This document shows, piece after piece, positions 1 to 9,067 of a stretch of DNA of 64,000 bases (positions are counted from its first letter, which is position 1; the number at the start of each line of letters is the position of its first letter). The stretch spans positions 1 to 64,000 of the forward strand of contig JAEUUE010000116.1 of assembly GCA_016787605.1 (NCBI GenBank), in the 5' to 3' direction. The notes beneath the pieces are model-generated. The model made no database searches. It was not told the DNA's origin and saw nothing but the letters and a program-made list of their open reading frames with translations. This DNA comes from Cyclobacteriaceae bacterium. Lineage in GTDB: Bacteria; Bacteroidota; Bacteroidia; Cytophagales; Cyclobacteriaceae. Position numbers and translations under genes: made by a program.

Positions 1-41
1 AAATGTTCACCAGACTTTAAGTTTAAGCCTGGGGCTGTCAC

Positions 42-1265
42 CTAGTTTTTCCCGATGGAGCGAAGAAGGTTTACCGACATGTATCCCAGCAGGACAATGA
101 CAGCAACAATGGCGGCCCAAATGTACGTTCGAGTCGAGAAAAAGGTGTTAGACTCTTCAGTGGCGGCCGACACCACCTGAATGGGATCCAGCGTCAGCAA
201 AGGCGGTGCCACGGGAATGCTGGCCTTGAAGTGATCAAGATCATAAGCAGGTTTCGTCCAGGTCTCATCACCAAACTCCAGGGTGTAGTTCTCGCCCTTT
301 TTTAGCCATGCAGTCACATATCTATTCAATTGAAGGGCCTTGACTTCCTGGATTTCAAGCGGCGGGTTGTCTTGATTGTCAATGCTGATCCGAAAGGCAT
401 CGCTGTGCAGGGGGATTTCCAGTTGAGTGATATGCGTAGAACTCAGTTGGAAGTTCTCCCGGGCACGGAAAAAAGACTCAGCTACTCCCTGCCTGTTCGT
501 GCGCGTATCTCGTTCGAAGAGGGTGCCTGCGCGCAAGAAGTAAGGTTGGCCTTTCATAGACAAGTCGATGCGATCGATCCAGTATCGATGGTCAAACGTA
601 AGTGACAGGTATGTTTTTTTCTGACCTGCAGAATCGACTTGAGTGATGCGGGCAATTGGCACGGGCGTGTATTCGCCTTGCTCTTCGGATACATCGTAGT
701 ATCCTGCCCGGAGGATATTCAACGGTGCAGTCGTTGAATCACTCACCTGCAGCGAGTAGTAGAGGTAGTTGCTGAGCGGGAAGTCTACCATCCGCACTTC
801 CGAGGTTTCTGTTTGACTGGCTATAGAAGCAATGACAAATTGTTGCTTCACGGCGTACCAGGTGATTTTATCGTCGCTCCCGAGTAGTGAGGCCTTCTTG
901 GTTACTTCGGCGTTTTTGATTACCAGGCTAATGTTGTTGATGGCGCCCCGGGAAGGATTGGAAAGGATCCATGTTGTGCAGCAGGAAGAAACCTGTTTCC
1001 TTTCCAGGATTTCGTATTCGCGCAACGTTGTGGTGAACTTCCTGGGGGATGCTATACTGTAGAGGTATGGAACTTCCTGGCCTTGTGAATCAATGATCCG
1101 GACATTGATGGCGCCGGCCTCCAGGTGTTGACTTATGGCAGGAGTGAGGAGCGCCCGGTAGAAACCTTCGGAAGTGACAGGTTCGATGCGCGCTCGAGCC
1201 CGCAGTCCCTGGCCATGCGCGGCCATGACCGTAAGGGAAAATAGCAAGGAGACAAGGACTCTCAT
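42..1265 (-). CDS. DUF3999 family secreted, membrane-anchored protein
   Basis: 407 residues. An N-terminal signal peptide (about residues 1-19, ending near AAHGQ) precedes a long beta-rich extracytoplasmic region. One transmembrane helix lies near the C-terminus (about 381-401), followed by a short basic tail. This layout and the sequence around 'NVRIIDSQGQEVPYLY' fit DUF3999, a family of unknown function. The ATG overlaps the stop of the upstream DUF2339 gene (ATGA), so the two are translationally coupled. DUF2339 and DUF3999 commonly occur as a pair, which supports a joint envelope role. No catalytic motif is visible. The family call rests on recognition and context. Confidence 0.8.
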   Translation of the reverse strand: MRVLVSLLFSLTVMAAHGQGLRARARIEPVTSEGFYRALLTPAISQHLEAGAINVRIIDSQGQEVPYLYSIASPRKFTTTLREYEILERKQVSSCCTTWILSNPSRGAINNISLVIKNAEVTKKASLLGSDDKITWYAVKQQFVIASIASQTETSEVRMVDFPLSNYLYYSLQVSDSTTAPLNILRAGYYDVSEEQGEYTPVPIARITQVDSAGQKKTYLSLTFDHRYWIDRIDLSMKGQPYFLRAGTLFERDTRTNRQGVAESFFRARENFQLSSTHITQLEIPLHSDAFRISIDNQDNPPLEIQEVKALQLNRYVTAWLKKGENYTLEFGDETWTKPAYDLDHFKASIPVAPPLLTLDPIQVVSAATEESNTFFSTRTYIWAAIVAVIVLLGYMSVNLLRSIGKN

Positions 1266-3643
1266 GATTCAGTCACTTTTTCGGTGTCTTCCTGAAGAAG
1301 GATGCGTTTGAGGCGCTGGTACATGAAGGAGATGATCAGCAGCAAGGCACCCAATGAGATCAATGCGGCGATCTTGCCTCCCTCGGAAATGCCCCGGATG
1401 TCCACAAGGAATAGTTTCAGGAGGGTGACCAGGAACAAGGTAAGGGATATTAATCGCAGGTGCTTTTTCTTTTTGTTCAGGCCAAAAGCAATCAAACCGA
1501 AAGAAGCGAGGCCTCAAAGGATCGGGTATCCTATTTTGTGATTCTGAGTGATCAAGTCGTGGAGATCGTCGGGATTGGAATACCCGACGAGCAGCACGAG
1601 GTGGTCCAATTCGGCGCTGGCAACAAACACATAGAAGAGCACGAATCCCCAGGCATAGGCATTGTGGGTTGAGGCATTAAACTTGTCCAGTGTCCGAATC
1701 CGCTGCAGCGTAAGCCCGCTTAGGATCAGCGTGGCCACCAAGAGGAAGTAGTGCCCGGTAATGCCCGTTGCCGAGGCTTCATTCAGCAGGAATGAATTCC
1801 GCACAGCAACGACCTCAAAGTGATAGTAAAACGAGTACGACAACAGGCCCAGGATTCCAAAGAAGGCAATGTTGTTTCTGACCAGGTCGGGTAGGGTGAG
1901 GCGTTTTTCTATCTGCAGTATTCCGATCAGGTAGATCATATTGTACAGTCCGATCCATACGGAACGGGTTTGCGGCCAGTCGACAAAAACCTGTAATTGG
2001 TAACGCAATTCGAGCAGCAGCAGGGTATAGAGCACAACACCCGCACTCAGGGTGAGTACCATCCGATACTCCGGAAGCCACGATACGGTGGGTGGCTGTT
2101 TTCGGAGAAGGAGGAGGGTGAGGAGGATGCTGATAAAGGAGACAATACCCGTGGCAAAGCCTTTGTTCAGGAGCACGGGCATTACCTCCGTAGCACTGGT
2201 CCCATAAATTTGTGGCCAGTCCATCGCCAGGCTGATAATCATCAGGCCATTCACGATAAGTGATGACAACCCGATAAGCGTGATTCCGGATTTCTGATAC
2301 AGCCAAAGCAGCACCACCGCTTCAGCTGCCCAGAACATTGTGATGTGGTTCCCCTGTAGTTGGATAGGAGCAGCGAGGCTAGTGAACGTGAGGACCAGGC
2401 CTACCATCAAGTAGATGAGGTTCTTGTCAACGCCGTCTTTTCGGGAGAGCACGTAGGCAAAGGCGAAGCAGAAGATACCAATGCCGGCCGTGAATAGCCC
2501 ACGAAAGTCATCCCACGGGGGTTGTTTCAGGATAATCATGCCCGCGGCGAAGTAGAGGAAGGAGTTGCTCAACAAGAGCGTATAATCCAGCGCAGCAAAT
2601 GGTTTGCGCGAACGGATATTGTTGACGGCATGCATGGCAAAAAACACCACAAAGAAGGAGGTGGAAAAGAGAAGGCCGTTGCCCACCATGGCCGGATTGC
2701 CCGGATCAAATCGGGAGCCCAGCCATGAACCCACCAGAATAGCGGTAAAGACATAGCAGATGATATTGACGATATTCCACTTCTTGTAGATGGACAGGAT
2801 CAGCATGCCTATGTCCAGAACGAGGATATAGGTGAACAAGATGATATAGTTGCCCTCACCCGTGGAAACCATGAATGGCGAAGCGAATCCGCCGAGGATG
2901 GCAACAACAGCCAGTTCCACCCGATTGTACCCCAGGGAGAACAGTACGGCAAACAGTGTGATGACTACCATAATACCGAATGCCGCCGATTGAGTAAATA
3001 GTTCGTACTCATGGAAGGCGATGGCAATGGTCAAATACAGGACAGCGATGCCGCCACCCACGAGCACGGAACTAAACCCGGAAAACTGGTTTCGCATGCG
3101 GTGTGCAATCGCCAGCAAGATCCCGCCTGCCAGTATCCCAATAGTCACGCGACCGATTTCATTGATCCAGTTCTGGTCGATAGCATACTTCACAAAGAAC
3201 CCGATACCCAGCACCAGGATACCAATACCAATCTTGTTAGCGAGGTTTTCACCGACGAACTTCTCGAGGTCGGGGTTCCGTTCAAAGAAGCCAGGTTTCG
3301 GGGGTACCTTAGGGTAGTCCGATTTAGGGATGGCGGGGTTTTCAGCTTTCTGGAATTCTTCCTCAATCGGTTTGGCTTGCCAGGCGACCTTCTGTCCTTC
3401 TTTTGGTAAGGGTTCCTGGGTAGTGTCAGGAACGTAAGGTGGAATCACCGGTGGCTCCACGGGAGGTGTTACGGTCTTTTCCTTTACGGGTGACGCTTGT
3501 TCCGGCGGCCTTGTTTTATTGAGCCAATTGATTAATTCAGTAAGGCGCACATCCGTTTGCCTGATTCGTTCCTCAAGCGATCTCTTGATGCTGTTCAGCA
3601 TGAAAATGATGACCACAAGAAGAACAATAAGGATAAACTCCAT
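1262..3643 (-). pseudogene. DUF2339 polytopic membrane protein interrupted by an in-frame TGA
   Basis: A multi-helix membrane protein. An N-terminal helix, a short charged coil and a Pro-rich linker are followed by many hydrophobic segments typical of DUF2339. The reading frame runs to a TGA at 1514-1516 after 'HKIGYPIL'. The same frame then continues with 'GLASFGLIAFGLNKKKKHLR' and the rest of the family's C-terminal helices, ending at 1262 on the DUF3999 start. As I recall the family, a Trp is expected at the stop, so a single TGG to TGA change explains it. It could be a recent nonsense mutation, a base-call error or readthrough. I chose the ATG at 3643 because it opens directly on the first helix; an in-frame ATG at 3757 would add 38 residues and overlap the divergent gene. 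Confidence 0.72.
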
Positions 3644-3718
3644 GCGAAGGCGTTTGATGGATTTTGGTTTCTCAAGATAAGCGAAAATATTCCAAACCAT
3701 CAGACGAACGAGCGACCG

Positions 3719-3733
3719 GGTATTTGCAATACC
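3719..3733. promoter_or_regulatory. 15-bp perfect palindrome upstream of the CoA-transferase
   Basis: GGTATT-TGC-AATACC is a perfect inverted repeat with 6-bp arms, ending 8 bases before the ATG at 3742. It sits between two divergent genes, where an operator would be expected. No regulator gene lies beside it. Function is inferred from position and symmetry only. Confidence 0.3.
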
Positions 3734-3741
3734 TTTAAGGA

Positions 3742-4878
3742 ATGAATTCGGATACACCCTTTGCAGACCTGGTGGTATTGGAATTGGCCTCGGTGCTGGC
3801 GGGTCCCAGCGTGGGGCAGTTCTTCGCCGAACTGGGCGCCGAGGTGATCAAGATCGAGAACCCGCGGACGGGTGGCGACGTCACCCGAAGCTGGCGAGGC
3901 GCCGGCGAAAACACCGATGACCGCTCGGCGTATTTCTGTTCCTGCAACTGGGGAAAGAAGTCAGTCTTGCTGGATCTTTCGCTGGAAACGGATCGTGAAA
4001 AGATGCTTCGTCTTGCGGAGAAGTCGGACATAATCATAGCCAGCTATAAACCCGGTGATGCGGAGAAACTGGGTGTGGGGTACGAACAGATGAAGGCCGT
4101 TAACCCGGCAGTCATTTACGGAATGATCACCGGTTATGGTCCGGAGGATGACCGGGTGGGCTACGACGCAGTGATCCAGGCGGAGTCGGGCTTCATGGAC
4201 CTGAATGGCGAAAAAGACGGACCGCCCGTCAAGATGCCCGTCGCCCTGATTGACATCCTGGCTGCGCACCAGTTGAAAGAGGGGTTGTTGCTGGCGCTAT
4301 TGAAGAAGGAGAGAACGGGTGAGGGGAGCCGGGTGGAAGTTTCGCTGCTGGAGACGGCACTGGCGTCGCTGGCCAACCAGGCCACCAACTGGACGGTGGG
4401 CGGAAAGGTACCCTCGCGTCAGGGATCAGCCCATCCCAATATTGCACCGTATGGCGACACGTTTGTGACGGCCGACGGGAAACTACTGCTCCTTGCCGTG
4501 GGGAATGATCGGCAGTTTGAATCGTTGCTGGAAGCTGTCGGGATTCCCCCTTCCGATCGACGGGTTGCCGGACTGAAAACCAACCCCGACCGGGTCAGGA
4601 ACCGGGAAGAACTCAACGATTTGCTGGCGAGAGCCATTTCTAAATGTCAGAGCCTGGAGCTGGTGGGTGACCTTCACCGCCGCAAAGTGCCAGCCGGGCT
4701 GATTCGAAATGTTCGGGAAGCCCTGGAAGACCCGTTGTCCCGCCCGCTTCGATTGGATGCTGCCGGGCTCACCGGTCTTCGTGGTTTTGTGGGCGTCGGC
4801 CCGGGATGGGCCAGCCAATTGTCAGCCCCGCCGCATCTCGGGGAGCATACCCAGGAGGTGCTTTCACGGCTCCTATAG
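3742..4878 (+). CDS. class III (CaiB/BaiF) CoA-transferase
   Basis: 378 residues, typical for family III CoA-transferases, which move CoA between carboxylic acids through an aspartyl-CoA anhydride. The N-terminal stretch 'LELASVLAGPSVGQFFAELG' followed by EVIKIENP is the family signature. Asp171 in 'VALIDILAA' aligns with the catalytic Asp169 of formyl-CoA transferase. The substrate cannot be told from sequence; no oxalate or carnitine genes are nearby. The gene stands alone: divergent from the DUF2339 gene and closed by a strong terminator at 4884-4920. Confidence 0.88.
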   Translation: MNSDTPFADLVVLELASVLAGPSVGQFFAELGAEVIKIENPRTGGDVTRSWRGAGENTDDRSAYFCSCNWGKKSVLLDLSLETDREKMLRLAEKSDIIIASYKPGDAEKLGVGYEQMKAVNPAVIYGMITGYGPEDDRVGYDAVIQAESGFMDLNGEKDGPPVKMPVALIDILAAHQLKEGLLLALLKKERTGEGSRVEVSLLETALASLANQATNWTVGGKVPSRQGSAHPNIAPYGDTFVTADGKLLLLAVGNDRQFESLLEAVGIPPSDRRVAGLKTNPDRVRNREELNDLLARAISKCQSLELVGDLHRRKVPAGLIRNVREALEDPLSRPLRLDAAGLTGLRGFVGVGPGWASQLSAPPHLGEHTQEVLSRLL

Positions 4879-4883
4879 CTCTG

Positions 4884-4920
4884 GGTGTCCTACTCCTTAA
4901 GGTGTAGGACACCGGTTTTT
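4884..4920 (+). terminator. rho-independent terminator after the CoA-transferase gene
   Basis: A perfect 10-bp stem, GGTGTCCTAC (4884-4893) with GTAGGACACC (4904-4913), is followed by GG and five Ts. It starts 5 bases after the stop codon and isolates the CoA-transferase from the dcw operon. Confidence 0.8.
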
Positions 4921-4933
4921 GGCTTTTGGGGCA

Positions 4934-4960
4934 AACTTTCTCCCCACTCGGTCCCACTTT
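4934..4960 (-). promoter_or_regulatory. possible reverse-strand MraZ-box-like cluster
   Basis: On the minus strand AAAGTGG (4954-4960) is followed 10 bp on by CGAGTGG (4944-4950) and then, one base out of register, by AAAGTT (4934-4939). The first two match the unit and 10-bp period of the array at 5095-5121, but in the opposite direction about 135 bp upstream. Only one unit is perfect, so chance is a real alternative. Confidence 0.25.
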
Positions 4961-5094
4961 CCCCAGAGTCAAAATTCAATTTTTTTAACATTCTCATTAT
5001 TAGCCAATTGGCTAACTACCCCAATTCTGTTTGTGAAGACCATCCGAGGTCAAAAAGTGCCCTGAATGCACTGAAATTGAGGATTTATCCCAAA

Positions 5095-5121
5095 AAAGTG
5101 GTGTAAAGTGGAGGAAAGTGG
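5095..5121 (+). promoter_or_regulatory. MraZ operator: three AAAGTGG boxes with 10-bp period
   Basis: AAAGTGG occurs at 5095-5101, 5105-5111 and 5115-5121, each starting exactly 10 bp after the last, with 3-nt spacers. MraZ is known to bind short G-rich direct repeats (TGGG or AAAGTG type) at about this period upstream of its own gene. The array ends 12 bases before the -7 element at 5134, so binding would cover the upstream promoter region, as expected for autorepression. Confidence 0.7.
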
Positions 5122-5133
5122 GGTGAAATTACA

Positions 5134-5141
5134 TAAGTTTG
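5134..5141 (+). promoter_or_regulatory. Bacteroidota -7 element of the dcw operon promoter
   Basis: TAAGTTTG matches the Bacteroidota TAnnTTTG consensus exactly. It lies 67 bases before the mraZ ATG and directly downstream of the MraZ boxes. The predicted start site is near 5148, giving a leader of about 60 nt. No clear -33 TTTG is seen. Confidence 0.55.
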
Positions 5142-5207
5142 CTTATGAAGGACCTGTAGACCGTCCAAAGCGGTCGGCGGGGAGTTCACGACAACCACTA
5201 TATCGTC

Positions 5208-5651
5208 ATGACTTTCTTCACCAGTGAATTCGAGTGTAAGCTCGACGCCAAAGGCAGGCTCGTCCTGCCGTCGCGGATCAAGGCCCAGCTCCCGGAAGAC
5301 GGGGGTCACGAGCTCGTGATCCGTAAGGGCTTCGAGCCATGCCTCATTCTCTATCCCATGGTGGAGTTCAAGAAAGTCTTCTCAAAAATTTCGGGATTGA
5401 GCGAGTTCAACGAGGAGTACCGCAAACTGCAGCGGAGCTTCTTGTCGGGCGTCATCACCGTGGAGTTGGACAGCAACGGCCGCCTGTTGATCCCCCGGAA
5501 CCTGCTCATTTACGCCCAGCTCGACAAAGAAGCCCTCCTCGTGGGGACGGGCAGCAAAGTCGAAGTGTGGAACCCGACCGTCTACGAGAAGCACCAGATC
5601 ACCGATCCAAGTGAGTTGTCCAAGCTGGCAGGGAAGTATTTGAATGAGTAG
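5208..5651 (+). CDS. mraZ: transcriptional regulator MraZ
   Basis: 147 residues, full length. Two tandem MraZ/AbrB-like halves each carry the DNA-binding motif: DAKGR at 13-17 and DSNGR at 88-92, each followed by a hydrophobic stretch and a Pro. MraZ is the ring-forming repressor of the dcw operon and is its first gene here. The boxes it is expected to bind lie about 90-115 bp upstream. The stop overlaps the rsmH ATG by 8 bases. Confidence 0.95.
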   Translation: MTFFTSEFECKLDAKGRLVLPSRIKAQLPEDGGHELVIRKGFEPCLILYPMVEFKKVFSKISGLSEFNEEYRKLQRSFLSGVITVELDSNGRLLIPRNLLIYAQLDKEALLVGTGSKVEVWNPTVYEKHQITDPSELSKLAGKYLNE

Positions 5652-6573
5652 GGACTGGCTTCGCGCTATGACCTACCATCAACCTGTCATGCTGAAAGAG
5701 TGCCTCGAGGGGCTGCAAATCGACCCCGAAGGCACGTACGTCGATGTCACCTTTGGCGGCGGCGGACACAGCATGGCAATTCTCGAGCAACTGAAGGGCG
5801 GACGGCTCATCAGTTTCGACCAGGATGAAGATGCCGCCCGGGAGGCGGAGAAGATAACGCACCGTTCTTTTACATTTTGCCAGGCGAACTTCCGGTACCT
5901 CAAACAATACCTGAAGCTTCATGGGGTCACCCGGGTGAACGGCATGTTGGCCGACCTGGGCGTCTCGTCGCACCAGATCGACTCGCCGGAGCGCGGGTTT
6001 TCTACCCGGTTTTCAGGCCCGCTCGACATGCGGATGGATACGGGCGGGAAAATTACCGCCGCGGTCATCCTCAACACCTACTCCGAAGAAAAGCTGCACA
6101 AGCTCTTCGGGATGTACGGTGAACTGAAGAATGCGCGCACCGCCGCCCGGGAAGTAGTCAACGCCCGCAATCAGCGGAAACTGGCGACCACCCTTGACCT
6201 TAAAGAAGCCCTCCGGCATGTCGCCCCACGGGGAAAAGAGAATAAATACTTCGCCCAGGTGTTTCAGGCGCTCCGCATCGAAGTGAATGAAGAGATGCAG
6301 GCGCTCGAAAACTTTTTGCACCAAAGCGGCGAAGTGATTCAACCCGGGGGACGGCTGGTCATCATGAGCTATCACAGCCTCGAAGACCGGATGGTGAAAA
6401 ACTACCTCGCGACCGGCAAGGTGTTCGGGGAGCAGGAGAAGGACTTCTATGGCAACGTGATCAGGCCTTTTGACCCGGTCAACCGCAAGCCGATCGAAGC
6501 AACGCCGGAAGAAGTAGAACAAAATGCAAGAGCACGCAGTGCGAAACTGAGAATAGGAGAACGAAGAAGATAG
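5644..6573 (+). CDS. rsmH: 16S rRNA (cytosine(1402)-N(4))-methyltransferase RsmH
   Basis: 309 residues. It N4-methylates C1402 of 16S rRNA using S-adenosylmethionine. The SAM-binding glycine loop VDVTFGGGGH is at 33-42, DLGVSSHQID follows, and 'PGGRLVIMSYHSLEDRMVK' near the C-terminus is diagnostic of the family. The ATG at 5644 overlaps mraZ. A second ATG at 5671, just before the conserved 'YHQPVMLKE', is an alternative start and closer to the usual family N-terminus. Confidence 0.95.
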   Translation: MSRDWLRAMTYHQPVMLKECLEGLQIDPEGTYVDVTFGGGGHSMAILEQLKGGRLISFDQDEDAAREAEKITHRSFTFCQANFRYLKQYLKLHGVTRVNGMLADLGVSSHQIDSPERGFSTRFSGPLDMRMDTGGKITAAVILNTYSEEKLHKLFGMYGELKNARTAAREVVNARNQRKLATTLDLKEALRHVAPRGKENKYFAQVFQALRIEVNEEMQALENFLHQSGEVIQPGGRLVIMSYHSLEDRMVKNYLATGKVFGEQEKDFYGNVIRPFDPVNRKPIEATPEEVEQNARARSAKLRIGERRR

Positions 6574-6584
6574 ATTGAAAAGCT

Positions 6585-6980
6585 ATGGGTGAGAACAAGT
6601 TCAGAATCGAGCCGGAGCGCGGGAACCAGCCGCGGGTGAAAGAGTCATCCGGCGGAGGCCCCACACTCTTTTCAGGCATCGAACGCCGGCTCAAACTCGA
6701 GAACTATTTCGAAGAAGGGTTCCCGGTTCAGTACCTCCCGAAAATCCTTTTTGTCATGCTCCTCGGCCTGCTCTACATCAGCAACACCCACTATGCCGAG
6801 AAAACAGTTCGCCGTATCGACCAGGTTCAGTCGGAAGTAGAAGACCTCCGCGCCGACTATACCACGCTCAAATCAGACCTCATGTTCGCCAGCAAGCAGA
6901 GCGAAGTGGCCCGCAAGGTGAAAGCCATGGGCCTGAAAGAGAGCCTTCAGCCGCCGACCAAAATTGTAGTGGAAGAGTGA
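6585..6980 (+). CDS. ftsL: FtsL-like cell division protein
   Basis: 131 residues with bitopic topology: an N-terminal cytoplasmic part of about 50 residues, one transmembrane helix (51-67) and a periplasmic coiled coil (about 72-103). It fills the slot between rsmH and ftsI that ftsL occupies in dcw clusters. FtsL forms the FtsQLB divisome subcomplex. Sequence identity in this family is low, so the call leans on position and topology. Its stop overlaps the ftsI GTG (GTGA). Confidence 0.8.
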   Translation: MGENKFRIEPERGNQPRVKESSGGGPTLFSGIERRLKLENYFEEGFPVQYLPKILFVMLLGLLYISNTHYAEKTVRRIDQVQSEVEDLRADYTTLKSDLMFASKQSEVARKVKAMGLKESLQPPTKIVVEE

Positions 6981-9067
6981 ATATTAAGAAATCCATACTG
7001 ATCCGTGTACGCCTTGCCTTCCTGGCCGTGGTGGTCTTCGCCATCTGTGTGGCCGCCAAGGTGGGACATATCCAGTTCGTGGAAGGTGAAAAGTGGACGA
7101 AGATGGGCAACGACATCACCTTCGATTATAAGAAGGTGAAGGCTACCAGGGGCAATATCTACTCCGACAATGGGAGCCTGCTCGCCACGTCGCTGCCGTT
7201 CTACAAGGTGGCCATGGATCCCACGCTGGTCAAGGAAGAAATTTTCCGGGAGGGAATCGATTCGCTCGCCTACCTGCTGTCACGCTACTATAAGGACCGT
7301 TCGGCGACGGATTACAAGCGCATGATCATCGATGCCCGGAAGACCGACAAGCAATACATCGTACTCAACCGCAAGCAGATCAACTACCAGGCCAAGAAGG
7401 AGATGTCGGCATGGCCCATTTTCCGGGAAGGCCGTTTGCGCGGTGGGGTCTTGTTTGAAAAGATGGAAGTGCGCTACCGCCCCTTCAGCCACCTCAGCCG
7501 CCGCACCATCGGGTTCGTCAACGAAAACGGAAATGGGGCAGGACTCGAGTTCAGCTTTGAAAAGGCGCTGGGAGGCCAGGACGGGGAGGCGCTGTTCCAG
7601 AAGATAGCCGGCGGCACATGGAAGCCGGTGTTCGATGCCAACAACATCAAGTCGGTCGACGGACTGGACATTCAGACCACACTGGACATCAATCTCCAGG
7701 ATGTGGCAGAGACGGCGCTGTATGATGCGATGAAGGGCCACAATGCCGACGAAGGCACCGTGGTCGTAATGGAAGTGAAGACCGGCGAAATCAAGGCCAT
7801 CTCGAACCTCAGCAGTGACGGCCGTGGCGACTATGTCGAAAAATTCAACCACGCCATCGGCGGCAGCTTCGAGCCAGGATCAACCTACAAGTTGGTCACC
7901 ATGATGGCCCTGCTCGAGGAGACGGGCGTGCAACTCAGCGACAAGATTGAGACGGGCAACGGCGAATACACTTTTTACAGGAACAAAGTCCGCGACCATG
8001 AAGAAGGCGGCTACGGAACGATCACCGTGCAGCAGGCCTTCGAAGTATCCTCCAACATCGCGATGGCCAAGCTGGCCGACAAGCACTTTGGCCTGAAGCC
8101 CCAGAAGTTTGTGGATTACGCCGACCGGTTGAGACTCTCCAAACCGCTCGGGCTACAGATTACCGGCGAGTCGACACCCAAGATCCCGCGCCCCAAAGAC
8201 AAGGACTGGAGTGGCATCACGTTGCCCTGGATGGCCTACGGCTACGGGTTTGAGATGAGCCCTATGCACACGCTGGCTCTCTACAACGCGATCGCCAACG
8301 ACGGCAAAATGATCAAGCCGATAATCGTCAAGCGCATCATGAAGGCGGATGAGGTGGTCGAGGAGTTTGAGACTGAGGTACTGAACTCGAAAATCTGCTC
8401 CAACAAGACCCTCAACCAGCTTAAGCTGCTGTTGGAAGGCGTCGTAGACCGCGGAACGGCAGTCAACCTGAAGAATGCCCACTACCGCATCGCCGGGAAG
8501 ACAGGCACAGCGATGATCCTTGAAAATGGACGGTATATAAAGAAATATGTGACCAGTTTCGTCGGCTATTTCCCGGCCCATGAGCCGAAGTATACCTGCA
8601 TCGTCCTGGTGAAGAACCCGCGCGGCATCTATCAATACGGCAACAGCGTGGCCGGTCCGGTGTTCAAGCGGATCGCCGACAACATCTATTCCCGCGACCT
8701 GCAACTTCATCAGGCCATGGTGAAGAAGACGGTGACCGAAGCGGGCGTATTTCCCACCATCCGTGCCGGCCGGCAGGATGAACTGACGATGCTCTGCAAC
8801 GAGTTGGGGATTTCCAATCACTCGACCACGGAAGAAGAGTGGATCAAGGCGGTGAAAAACGGGAACTCCGTGGTTTGGCGCAAGAACCCGGTCGTCAAAG
8901 GACTGGTGCCCGACGTGCACGGAATGACGTTGCGTGATGCTATCTATCTCCTGGAGAAAAGCGGGCTGCGCGTTTCTGTCAACGGTCGTGGCCGGGTTAC
9001 GGAGCAGTCGATTTCACCGGGCACACGGATTTCAAAAGGAGCTCGTATTTACCTGCAACTCAGCTGA
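6977..9067 (+). CDS. ftsI: division-specific transpeptidase FtsI (class B PBP) with PASTA domain
   Basis: 696 residues, longer than E. coli FtsI (588) because of a C-terminal PASTA domain (about 640-696). One N-terminal transmembrane helix (about 7-27) is followed by the PBP dimerisation domain and the transpeptidase. Active-site motifs are intact: SxxK at Ser302 (STYK), SxN at 358-360 (SSN) and KTG at 508-510. It cross-links septal peptidoglycan together with FtsW, encoded downstream. The start is GTG, within GTGA overlapping ftsL. The PASTA domain recalls Spo VD and Firmicute PBP2x types and is usual in this phylum. Confidence 0.95.
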   Translation: MNIKKSILIRVRLAFLAVVVFAICVAAKVGHIQFVEGEKWTKMGNDITFDYKKVKATRGNIYSDNGSLLATSLPFYKVAMDPTLVKEEIFREGIDSLAYLLSRYYKDRSATDYKRMIIDARKTDKQYIVLNRKQINYQAKKEMSAWPIFREGRLRGGVLFEKMEVRYRPFSHLSRRTIGFVNENGNGAGLEFSFEKALGGQDGEALFQKIAGGTWKPVFDANNIKSVDGLDIQTTLDINLQDVAETALYDAMKGHNADEGTVVVMEVKTGEIKAISNLSSDGRGDYVEKFNHAIGGSFEPGSTYKLVTMMALLEETGVQLSDKIETGNGEYTFYRNKVRDHEEGGYGTITVQQAFEVSSNIAMAKLADKHFGLKPQKFVDYADRLRLSKPLGLQITGESTPKIPRPKDKDWSGITLPWMAYGYGFEMSPMHTLALYNAIANDGKMIKPIIVKRIMKADEVVEEFETEVLNSKICSNKTLNQLKLLLEGVVDRGTAVNLKNAHYRIAGKTGTAMILENGRYIKKYVTSFVGYFPAHEPKYTCIVLVKNPRGIYQYGNSVAGPVFKRIADNIYSRDLQLHQAMVKKTVTEAGVFPTIRAGRQDELTMLCNELGISNHSTTEEEWIKAVKNGNSVVWRKNPVVKGLVPDVHGMTLRDAIYLLEKSGLRVSVNGRGRVTEQSISPGTRISKGARIYLQLS

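Noticed and set aside
1-41. Gene end or terminator at the window start
   Set aside because: Only 41 bases after the DUF3999 stop; a short AGCC/GGCT pairing without a T-run is not enough.
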